34,889 nucleotides of DNA from Gnetum montanum (lineage: Eukaryota; Streptophyta; Gnetopsida; Gnetales; Gnetaceae). The stretch covers positions 1 through 34,889 of the forward strand of contig MNCI01000593.1 of NCBI GenBank assembly GCA_015680685.1, read 5' to 3'. Positions 1 through 8,990 of the stretch are shown one piece after another (the stretch's first letter is position 1; every line of letters begins with the position of its first letter). The translations under genes and the position numbers were made by a program. The notes beneath the pieces are model-generated. The model saw nothing but the letters and a program-made list of their open reading frames with translations, ran no database searches and was not told where the DNA came from.

Positions 1-445
1 AGGATTACCAAACGCTAATCGTTACTGGGTTACCAAGTGGTACACTCATGCTCGAAGTGATCGTACTATGTGTGCTTACTTAGGAGAGTTGTAGGGTGAG
101 AGAGAATCATAAATTAACCAAGGAAAGCATTAAATAACAGTAATTAACATTAATTAATCTATTCTGAATGCTACAAGGTTTATCACAAAGTTCGTCTTTA
201 TTGTCGTACACAAGGTGTGCTTAGGTACACAATGCTAAAATAAAGATCCGTTCACTTTATGACTCCTATGCGGGCTCGCAGAAATAATTCTAACTTTGAG
301 AGGGAGAAAAGGCAAGAGTTTGGGTAAGGGACTAAGACTAAGTATGCAAACCCAGTGCACCTGCCTCTTATTTATAGGCAACGAGGCAGGCTGCAATATA
401 GCGTACGTGATATCGCATGGAAGTCCATGATATCGCGACTCATCA
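1..445 (-). repeat. Element A 3' LTR, partial
   Basis: Positions 1-445 align with 20515-20933 of the other LTR of A and end in the same terminal CTCATCA. The plus-strand sequence contains the complement of a TATAAATA box (369-376) and of an AATAAA polyadenylation signal near 198-203. Two indels separate the copies. This copy keeps about 70 bp near 70-140 that the 5' LTR lacks. It also has fewer GATATC-centred repeats at its U3 end (400-440). Confidence 0.9.
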
Positions 446-978
446 TACCCCTATGATTGAATGAAAACTCGTCCTTGAGTTCCTTACAAAATATTGGAAA
501 GGTATGGGATTATCGACTGAATGAGAACTAACAGTGACAGGGAATAGTAGACTTAAAGTGCCCGGTGAATGGATCGACAAACATATTACAACATTGGTGT
601 TCACACCCTTTGTGGTGAACACTGTACATGGATGACATCCAGACCTTCACTTGATAGCTTGAAGAGAAAGAGAAAGAAAAGAAAATGAGGTGTGTTGCTA
701 CCAATGCTGAGATTGTGCCCTACATTGTTTATCCGTAGCCACGCAACCAGACTTGTTCTTAGCGTAAACATTATAGCTCCAGTCCATCCCAAGTGCTTCC
801 TCCTATTCCAGTCCATAATTCGTGTAATCGCCATCTCCACACACAACACAGTCACGAATGAGCAAGGATAAGTAAGCCACAATGCAATTGATAGCTTGCC
901 TCGATATAAAGTGTATTGGTTGGGTTATGGTTACTGCAGAAACTGGGTTAGAGGTTTATTACTGATAACTACCTAAGG
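446..978 (-). mobile_element. Element A: internal 3' end, with polypurine tract
   Basis: The LTR is followed at 446-460 by the complement of a polypurine tract (tacccctatgattga). The next bases, up to about 560, align with the same position in C (29810-29920). The rest shows no similarity to the third ORF of B or C. An open frame on the minus strand at 601-882 (93 codons) has hydrophobic stretches, but I recognise nothing in it. A short inverted repeat (gttcac/gtgaac) lies at about 600-621. The stretch ends at the TAAGG duplication made by the insertion of B. Confidence 0.6.
974..978. repeat. Target-site duplication of element B, left copy (TAAGG)
   Basis: TAAGG directly precedes the TG end of the B LTR and is repeated exactly at 14300-14304 after the CA end. 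A 5-bp duplication is normal for gypsy integrases. Confidence 0.93.
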
Positions 979-1881
979 TGATGAGCGGCTAGGTACCCCT
1001 ATGCCCAACCATGCGAATCACGGGCATTCACATGCGACTCGGTCGAATTCCGTAGACTATAAGCACTTTGCATACACCAAACCTTAATCAACAAAACCTT
1101 TTGTTAGAATGGTCGTTGTCTTCCCAACCTCACTTGTGATGTTCTAATTACGATGGTTAAGTGAGATTAAGGCAACTGATTTTTATGGCTTTTTACTTTA
1201 TCTTCTAGTGTCTAATTCTCGGAATGGAAAGTAAGGAATGAAATATTATGTAATCTATAATTATCCTAATTTATGTTCTAACTCTTCCTAGCATAAGTAT
1301 CTGATCCCATCTTCCGTGCACATCCTAAGCATCCCCTAACCACTACTGGGTTACCAAACATTAAGCGTCGCTAGGTTGCCAAGTGTTGGGTTTATGTTCG
1401 AGATGGTCGTACTTATGGTTTCTACGAACTATAAACAAGCGATAGCGATTAAAATAATAACAATAGAAACTTAAGGAACTATTAAAGCATAGAAATATTA
1501 AACTATTAAATGCATTAAATGACTAAGTCCAATTGTTGCAAGGAATGATTGAAAAGCTCGTCTTTATTGCCGTTCACGCCAATGGGCTCAGGTACATCAA
1601 TGCTCAAATAAAGAGCTGGATACCTTTCTTACACCTACTATGAACACTTGGAAAATATTCTAACTCTCACGGAAACAAATTGCAAGAGCTTCGCTACAAC
1701 TGTCAAAAAGGTACCTAAGTGTGGTGGGAGCCCTTATTTATAGGCTGAAATAAGTGCCGCGTAAACGGGGCCACATCGACGCATGGAAGGATGCGTCAAC
1801 AGGGCCGCGTCAATGCGACCGCGTATACGGGACCCCGTATACACGGCCTAGTAAACGCATCAACCGTCTAGCACTTCATCA
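979..1881 (-). repeat. Element B 3' LTR
   Basis: It matches 13394-14299 over its whole length. On the coding strand, U3 begins at 1881 with TGATGAAG. It contains GC-rich inverted repeats (arms 1823-1831 and 1834-1842, GTATACGGG and its complement, with a 2-nt spacer). A TATAAATA box follows at 1742-1735 and an AATAAAG polyadenylation signal at 1568-1562. This implies an R region of roughly 150 bp and a long U5. Confidence 0.93.
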
Positions 1882-1896
1882 TGCCCCCACGACTGA
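1882..1896 (-). other. Element B 3' polypurine tract (P1)
   Basis: The plus strand reads tgcccccacgactga. The coding strand is therefore a G-rich tract ending directly at the 3' LTR, the normal position for the primer of plus-strand DNA synthesis. The 14-base core CCCCCACGACTRAG recurs at two internal sites of these elements. Confidence 0.85.
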
Positions 1897-1975
1897 GTAA
1901 AAACTCATCCTCGAGTTCCTCTATAATTTGGAAGGTATGGACTCTTTATTACTACAAACATGACTCGACACATAT

Positions 1976-1993
1976 GACACACACACACACACA
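1976..1993. repeat. (AC)n microsatellite
   Basis: A run of AC dinucleotides lies between the polypurine tract and the end of the third ORF of element B. Neither A nor C has it. Confidence 0.9.
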
Positions 1994-2125
1994 TGACGCG
2001 CCAAGTGCCCAAGTGTATAGAGAAGGACAACTACAAAAATGGTGGTGTTTAGAGATAAAATTGAACACCTTGATGGTCCTGGATTCTCTGCCATGTTAAA
2101 AGATGCAAAAAATTATCAAAGAAGA

Positions 2126-4981
2126 TCACACCATCCCCCGGGGCAGTGGTTCTGACAGACCTTCATCAGCCTTTGACCCATGTGGCGGTGGTGGCACGAA
2201 TGATGGCTGCCCCGCAGCAGCTGGAACTTCTGGAGGCAACTAGAAAGCCTCCAAGAGGACCCTCATTTTTTCCTCTTTGCTTCTGGGATCGTTCACTATC
2301 CAGGTGGCTTCACCAATGTGTGCCGGGACTGGAACCTCCCAGTGGCACAGTAGCACAGGGAAGAGTTCTTTCAGATTGACGAACCAGGCTACGAATTATT
2401 TTCATTTGATATCAAACGCTCGAATTGATGTCTGCAGCTGCTGGTAGTCATTCATTCGATGGGCCAAGTTCTCTGCAACTATACGTTGTCCTTAAAAATG
2501 CGTACGGAGAACCTCGAGTTCCACGTTTGTTGTCTCCAATTTTTGTTTTGTCGCCTTGTGCACTTGGAACTCACCCTCGTATAAAGAATACAAGGCGGCC
2601 ACTTGCTTTTCCAGTTCAGACTATGGTCTCCCAGCTGTTAGCATAGCCAGATTTGCGTAGCAAAGGTTGGCCAACTCCATGTATTCTATCATTTCCTCAA
2701 TCTGTAGTTCCTTGAGGCAGATCTTAGCTTGGTTGTAGGCATTCAACCCATCAAAGATAGGTTGCCATACCTCGCCTCCTTCTCAAAGTTGTTGGAGCGC
2801 TTGGTTCATCTTAGCCTTTGCGACTTTAATCTGTTTCTCATTTACTTCCTTCTGTAATCCCACTTGGTCCCTGTAATGATTCTTAACTTTTTCAAACTTG
2901 AGGGCTTCGTTCTTCCAGGTGGCGATTTCACTGGCTGATTTCTATCGCAAGGCTCGAACCTCCTCCATAGACAGATTTCGATTCTCAGTGGCCAACCTCC
3001 TTACATCAGCGTCCACCCTGGCTAGCTCTTCCTGCTATTGGTGAATAAAGCTTTTCATGTGTTCGTTTTCAGCACCAACATTGCACAGGCGATGAACTTC
3101 CGCAGTCAACCTGACATTCTCCTGGTGAACCTCTGTCAAGTCCTTGTTTAAATGATACGCATGAGTGTCTGCCAAGGACTTATTAAGGATTGCCGATGCT
3201 CGCTCATCCTCAACTATCTGAAGTTTGATCTGAAGCTGTTGAAAAGCTTCATCTCTGGTGAGCTCACGATTGAGGAGAGCTAGTTCAGCAAGTTGGGTTC
3301 TTAATTGAGCAACTTTTGTCACCAAGTGTTGAAAACTAGCTTGAGTAGCTTCAAGTTGCCCTTTCAAGATGAGGCTCTTACCCCTTGCCAAGAGCAGCTC
3401 CGACTAGGTTACAGTGATGTTGTCCAAAAGATCAAAGACATCCGGAAGCGGTTGCTTAGTTCCCACCAATCAGTCCAACAGTTCTTCATGTTGGGCTGCA
3501 TCGATCCTACTACATGAAGTCCTGGTGAATGCCTATATGTCTTCAAGTCCATGTATGTCTAGTACAGGTGCCATTGATACGTTGAGAGCTATAGCAATCA
3601 TGTCAGCAACCACTTCAGCTGCAACCTCCTATCCTTGATGCTGCATCACTAGGAATGTCGCCCCCTCACCATCTTTCAAGCATACCAAGAAAGTAGCGGC
3701 ATTTCCTGAGATTTCAGGAAATAACTGTTGTGTGGATACCATTACCTCATGGATGCTAGGATCAGTTCTCGCGGGTACCTACGTTCGAGCGACAAAGGAC
3801 ATTGGCCATGCCCTTTTTAGTAGACTTACTGAGCGAGCCACCTACTCTAGATGGCTCATTGTAGGGCGATAGACCGAAGGATCTTCTCCTTCACCTGTCC
3901 TTCCAGATTGCTCTTGTTAGCTCAAGAGCGATTGTCGGATTTCATGTATGTGCTCTACGATGATTTGCAAACCCGACCTTGTTGTTTGTGCGAGTAGTGG
4001 AGGTGGTTGCTGCTCCTCCTCGGTGTGTGTAGTGGCCGGAGTCCTGTCCTTCATCATTTCCCTCCATGAGGTAATTGGGGCGTGCCGAAGTGTATCATTG
4101 GCATACCATGCTATCCCTACCCATTTTCATAACTTTTTGATTAGGCAAGAAAAGGGGATATCCTGCCTTCCACGTTCACTTTCAGCGAACCTCTTCTCAA
4201 TTTCTAAGAATAACAATTATGGAAGGCTCATTGGGAATTTTCCACTTAAGGCGGCATATGCACGAGTGGAGAAGGCGGTGATTTTGTTGGGTCTCACCAT
4301 TGGGTTTAGATGGTAAGACGCAATTTTTGAATACACCCTCTCTGCGGTGGTCAGAGTGCCAAACTCTTTGCGATCCATCCCATAGCACCGTCTAATCCAC
4401 TCCCCTTTTACCTTAGGGTCAGCTTACTTTGGGATCTCCGCCACATCTACTCCAGTCTCTGGCAACCCCAGAGCTTGTGCGATTGCTTCCGCAGGGTAAG
4501 AGACATAGATGTCCTTAATTCTTACTCTGGACCCCAGTTGCCAATTTGTCCAGAAGAGATAGGTCTCTCCTAAGTACCATTCACCATTGGTTATGATGAT
4601 TGGCCACATAGGAGAATTTTGCAACTGAAGCTTCACATCTTTTAGTGCATTCTCGAGAAATGGTCCAAAGTTTAACTCATGTAGGACCATTTGTTGCACT
4701 TCTTACAGCTTGATAGCGTCAAGACATGCTTGGGTCAGGGTAACCTCAAGCCATGGCATTATTCCTAGAGTTTCATCCCCTTGCGATTGCTCACTGGGAA
4801 TCTCCTCTTTGGGAATCTGATGGATAGATTCCACATTATGTCATTCGTGGAGGGGGCTAGTTGCATGAGAGCCCTCTGCGTGCCCTGGGTGCTACATGCC
4901 TTGTCCCCTTCCCGTTCGTGGATGCTTGTCCCTAGGCTGTGATGGTCCTTCTCCCCTTGGATATCTTAGTTTCAGTGCCAT
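2126..4981 (-). pseudogene. Element B third ORF (env position): large coiled-coil protein, broken
   Basis: The frame starts at an ATG (complement of 4979-4981) and ends at a TGA (2126-2128), giving 952 codons. About 20 in-frame stops break it, but I see no net frameshift. Order of parts: a charged, low-complexity N-terminus; a conserved block with WPI, GEWYLGETY and, further on, PFSCLIKKL; a polar linker; then long heptad-like stretches (LRTQLAELALLNREL, VHQENVRLTAEVHRL); and a conserved EYMELANL segment near the end. I see no signal peptide, membrane span or envelope-like Cys pattern. The ORF of element C aligns throughout. The central block resembles, from memory, the domain called putative plant transposon protein; this is unverified. 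Function is unknown. The ORF lies between pol and the 3' LTR, where Athila-type elements carry an env-like gene. Confidence 0.78.
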
Positions 4982-5012
4982 CTACAATCAACCATAACCA
5001 CTAATTAGATTA
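4982..5012 (-). promoter_or_regulatory. Candidate branch point and 3' splice site before the third ORF of B
   Basis: On the coding strand a CTAAT (complement of 5004-5008) fits the plant branch-point consensus CURAY. It is followed 22 nt later by TTGTAG, which abuts the ATG of the third ORF. Element C has the same arrangement with the same spacing. A possible donor, GGAG|GTATGC, lies at about 5268-5259, but C does not conserve it. Confidence 0.5.
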
Positions 5013-5193
5013 TGCACAAGCTGCTCAAAATGGCCCTCATACACCTCAGTTTGACTAAGTTATGGTACTGGCACATGCATCCCATTAAATCCCCCGGAGT
5101 ATTAATTGATGGGTTAGAACCAAAAACAATAAGGGATAAGTTGAAGTATAAACTGTTATTTTTGTTTCTTCCTTTAAGAGGTGTGAAGTCTTA

Positions 5194-5207
5194 ATTAATT
5201 AATTAAT
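5194..5207. repeat. (TTAA)n short tandem repeat
   Basis: attaattaattaatt-type repeat beside the poly-C tract. Confidence 0.8.
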
Positions 5208-5222
5208 TTTTCATAGGCCTCA

Positions 5223-5260
5223 CCCCCCCCCCCCCCCCCCCCCCCCCCCCNNNTAAGAGC
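5223..5260 (-). repeat. Poly-C run with N gap at the internal polypurine site (P2) of B
   Basis: At least 28 consecutive C are followed by NNN and then taagagc. Element A has ggcccccatgactaagagcg here (14356-14374), and C has gcccctcccccacgactaag (33094-33113). The run is therefore a homopolymer expansion of the internal G-rich motif, on the coding strand. The true length is unknown because of the gap. Confidence 0.85.
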
Positions 5261-5404
5261 ATACCTCCGGGTGCTAAAGAGGGGCAGGATAGATAGGTTA
5301 GGATGTGCAGTGGACAACGTAAGTGGTTGGAAGAAGAGTTGAGGCAGAAAAATGGCAAAATCTTGCCACAATTTGTTTGCCAAATGATGAAAAGTGTAAG
5401 GTGT

Positions 5405-5490
5405 AGTGGGTATATATAGGGAGTAAGGGCTGCATATACGCGACCGCGTATATGCAGGGGGCTGCGTATACGGGGCCTCATATACGCAGG
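5405..5490 (-). promoter_or_regulatory. Internal U3-like promoter module of element B
   Basis: TATATATA at 5411-5418 is followed on the plus strand by two inverted repeats. The first has perfect 12-bp arms (5431-5442 and 5445-5456, TGCATATACGCG and its complement) separated by AC. The second has 9-bp arms (5462-5470 and 5481-5489, CTGCGTATA and its complement). The B LTR has the same kind of GTATAC-centred inverted repeat with an AC spacer, at a similar distance upstream of its TATA box. The module lies about 430 bp upstream of the third ORF start on the coding strand. A promoter role is inferred. Confidence 0.6.
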
Positions 5491-7045
5491 GGATCACACC
5501 CGTTGACCAACGTTGACCAGCCCAAGAAAAACCAAAAAAATGAATTTAAAATGCTAAATTGGAACGGTTGAAGAGCGTAAGAGATTGAGAACACAACTAA
5601 GGACACGAGGAAGGTAAACCGAGCTAGAAAAAGAGTCAAATGTAGGAGAATGTGGGGAAAAAAAACTCCGTGGAGAAGAAATCGAGCGATGGGATCATGA
5701 AAATAATCAACCAATGAAATCAAAAGGCCGAGAGACTAATAAGTGGGACTAGGAATATGCAAGTGGGTCCTCCCCATAGTAGGTGGTAGCCTTAGTAGCC
5801 CTTGCATATCCTCAACACCAGAGTCTGTGGGCCCCGAGGTCAAGAAATGGTGATTGCAAGTTAATACCCCTATCCATGAGAACCTACCAAGACATGAGAA
5901 GTTCATGGAAATCACCACAAACTTTCAAAACATAAGACGGGCAATGAGGTGAGTTATTGAGAGAAATGGATGAAGAGAGAGATGAGAGAATTAGAATTCC
6001 GATCATCGATCACATGAAACCCAGTGTGAAGTTGTCGTTAAGTGACTTGGTAGGACCTTTCCTGAGTTCAGATCCAAAACCAAGCACATACAGTGACATT
6101 GCAGCAACAGGCAAAGCCTTATCCATCCACCAAGTGTTTCAGTGCACCCACAAAAAACCACCACCCCAACAGGCGTAAGAGGAAGGAAGTGAAACGAGAC
6201 TAAGTTAGAGGGGACGAAGTGAGTCCCATAACTAGTTGTGGTGGCCCGTGAGAGGCAGTCTAAGGGGTGTGCTTTGAATTCCCACATAGTTATGATTTTA
6301 TTTTTCATTTTCGTGTTATTTCGTGGGAACCACACCATGCAGAGACCCATGCTTGGTGGCATGCATTTGACCAAGGGATGTGCTTTGAATCCTCATATTG
6401 GTTTTTTTTTTTGTTTTGAATGTTTTTGCAATGAAGACCACACCATGCAAGGTTGAATTGCCCAAGTGCTTCCTTGTAGAGAAGAACGTGGAGTGGTAAG
6501 AAATCTGTAAGGACACATCGGTAACCCAAGGGATAGAAGAGGATGATGAATGGTGCATTCCCCTTGAAGTCACACCTGATGCAAACCATTAGGTCATCCC
6601 CGAGTTTGGGAACTACACAAGTCACACATTAATTAAAATGTTTTTAAGTGAAGGGGTTGCATGTTTCCAACAGAAGGAAAACCATGGAGTGGATGAATGG
6701 GTGGATGACGTGGACTCACTATCGATTTTATGAGATGAAAATAGATGTAAAGTCCAAGAACAACAAATGCGAGGGTAGGAGCGAGATAAACTAGGTGGAC
6801 TATTTCATGCGACCCATCACAATGAAAACCATCCACGCCAGACACTTGATGACAATAAGATGACTTATTAGCAACCAATTGAAAATTAAACATACACACA
6901 TGCATAAATAATCAACAAAGAAATCAAAAAGTAATTAAAGAAAAGAAAAGTTAGTAAAACAAACGATTTTGAAAAAAAAGGTGTAAAACAAAAAATTTCA
7001 AAAACAATGGGGAGCTTGGTAGGATGGATTAGCATGGAGGACGGT
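5491..7045 (-). other. Element B non-coding spacer between pol and the third ORF
   Basis: I see no convincing protein here. Several blocks are nevertheless conserved in A and C: 5759-5783 (gcaagtgggtcctccccata), 6261-6344 (hairpin block), 6560-6576 (ccccttgaagtcacacc) and 6683-6723 (gatgaatgggtggatgacgt). The order is the same in all elements where they can be found. Conservation without an ORF points to a role in the RNA, such as packaging, splicing or translation of the third ORF. Confidence 0.65.
6261..6451. repeat. Tandem duplicate of a hairpin-forming block (B spacer)
   Basis: Copy 1 (6261-6344) starts taaggggtgtgctttgaatt and ends ccacaccatgcag. Copy 2 (6371-6451) starts caagggatgtgctttgaat and ends ccacaccatgcaagg. 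In copy 1 the ends pair: GGTGTG (6266-6271) with CACACC (6331-6336), and TTCCCAC (6279-6285) with GTGGGAA (6323-6329). Element A has a single copy at 15073-15136. Confidence 0.7.
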
Positions 7046-8415
7046 CTCCCCCATGACTGGGTGGAAAGAAGGAGACATGAAAAATGGAATGAGGTTGTCC
7101 CAGTGACGATGAGGCGGTAGCACTGGTTAGGTGGAGTTCACAGAAAGGTTTCAATTGTTGCGAATTGACCAACTGCATTCTAGTGGGGTCCTCAGGTTTG
7201 TGTATAAGCAAGACCCTAGATGGGAAGGTTTCGGAGATAATGTATAGTCCTTCCTATAGTGTTCGAAACTTGGTCGATTGTGGTACATGTGTGGGGTTCC
7301 AATAAAGCACCTTATGTCCACGTCGAAATGTTACCTTCCGAATCCTAAGATCATGACGTTTTTTATTGTAGGCCTTGTGGATCTCATTTGAAGACAAGGC
7401 CACTAAGCGGTTCTCATCTAGCACACCTAGGTTGATAAGTCATTCGCGTTGTGCTAATGGTAGGTCAAGACCTAAGTCACTGGCTGTGGATAGTGTTTGG
7501 AGTTCTACCTGGATTGGGAGTTTTGGTAGCTTACCGTACACTAACTCATAGGGAGAGTAACCTATAGGAAGTTTCCACGTGGAGTGATAGGCCCAGAGGG
7601 CATCGTTAAGTTTGGTGCTCCGATCCCTCCTATATTTACTGATGGTGCGAGTGAGGATTTTGGTGATTTCCCTATTGGTGACTTCGGCTTACCCGTTGGC
7701 TTGGTGGTGATAAGGTGTTGTAAATTTATGGGTAACCCCTAAGTGTTGCATGAGTTTATAAAAAGTGATACCCATGAAATGTGTTCCATTGTTTAAGATG
7801 AGTGCACGTGGCACTCCAAACCTGTTGACAATTTGCTATTGGACAAATCATGCAACAATGTTTGAGAAATAGTCAACGATGGCGGCCACCTCCACCCACT
7901 TTATGCAGTAGTCCACCACGATGATGATATACACCTTCCCATTGGACAGGGATGTGATGGGACCCATGAAGTTGATGCCCTAGATGTTGAAGGGCTCCAA
8001 CGGTTGGATCCACTATTGAGGTCCCTCCAATCGTGTAGTCATCCCACCGTCTCTCTAGCATCGTTCATAGGAGCGGGCAAACCATTGTGCGTCCCTGAAG
8101 ATTGTGGACCAGTAATATCCTGCAAGTAGGATTTTAATGGTTGTGCATCGTCTAGCATAGTGGCCCCCACAAGGTCCCTCATGAGCATCTTGGAGGACAC
8201 GCAGTGTATCTTCATCAGAGACACACCATCAAACCAAGCCATCTATTCACACCTTATAAATGTGGCGATTGATTTCCATGAAGCACTTGGCCTTATGGAG
8301 AAACTATTTTTTCTATTGATGGTTCCACTCCTTTAGCAATTCTTGAGTTGTGAGATAGGTGAGGATGTGGCTGAACCAAGGTGATTCCTTGGGCACCTGT
8401 AGATCAACCGCTCCC
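7029..8415 (-). pseudogene. Element B integrase, inactive
   Basis: The translation shows an HHCC-like start (DAHEGPCGGHY ... FARSYERC), then the catalytic core and a C-terminal tail. Two of the three D,D,E acidic residues are changed to Asn. GIDFMGP reads GINFMGP (complement near 7965), and the second motif reads LILNNGTHF where SDGG is usual (near 7795). The third motif AEVTNREI keeps its Glu. In-frame stops include one where WGIDF should be (TGG to TAG). A run of pol-type sequence up to about 8415 links it to RNase H (WFSHILTYLTTQELLKEW). The last codons overlap the G-rich motif P3, and the stop is at 7029-7031. Confidence 0.88.
7046..7061 (-). other. Polypurine-like motif P3 at the end of B pol
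   Basis: ctcccccatgactggg matches the core of the true polypurine tract at 1884-1896. It lies inside the last codons of the integrase frame. Confidence 0.6.
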
Positions 8416-8990
8416 GCGAAGAGAAGTTCATCTAGAAATTGGTCGGAGAGGGGTTCCACCTCTTCTGTTCATCCCATCGCAACCAAGATAAGTGATCAGC
8501 AACCACATTCTCGGTTCCCTTTCGATTTACCATGGTGAGATCAAATTCTTGAAGAATCACCAACCATTGTATGATACGAGGGCTCACCATTGGCTTGTTC
8601 ATCAGGAATCGGATGGCACTGTGGTCAGTATGCACAAACACCTTGTATCCGAGCACATAGTGTCGGAATTTTTCCAAGGAGAACACCACAACCATCAACT
8701 CCTTTTCGATGGTGGTGTAATTAAGCTAGGCACCCACAATGCTACGGCTTGCACAGTGAATATAGTATGGATGTTTTTGATCATCACAATGTGTAAGCAT
8801 GGCTTCCAATGCATAGTTGGATGCATCCGTCATGATGTGGTAAGGTCTAGACCAATTAGGTGCCCCTAGAACTCGAGTCTATACGAGTTTCTATTTAAGC
8901 GTTTGGAATGTGGACTCACATTCCCTGGTCCAGACAAATGGAGCATCTTTCTTCGTGAGTTCCACCAACGGTTTGACGATTTTCAAGAAA
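8416..8990 (-). pseudogene. Element B RNase H
   Basis: The frame contains YHIMTDASNYALEAML (first catalytic Asp), then EKELMVVVFSLEKFRHYVLG (catalytic Glu), VHTDHSAIRFL (third Asp) and ENVVADHLSWL. This is the pattern of gypsy RNase H, close to Athila types. The catalytic positions I can see are kept, but several stops interrupt the frame upstream of 8698. It follows RT directly in the same frame. Confidence 0.88.

Noticed and set aside
601-882. Minus-strand frame with hydrophobic stretches as a possible envelope fragment
   Set aside because: No similarity to the B or C third ORF and no clear signal or fusion features; one short frame is not enough.
3948-4316. Plus-strand open frame of 122 codons with Cys-rich start
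   Set aside because: It is antisense to the third ORF of B, whose frame continues through here and aligns with C.
5223-5250. Poly-C run as a telomere-like or quadruplex element
   Set aside because: Comparison with A and C shows it is an expanded polypurine-like motif next to an assembly gap.
6261-6451. Hairpin block as a MITE
   Set aside because: No target-site duplication, and the block is at the same place in A and B, so it belongs to the element.
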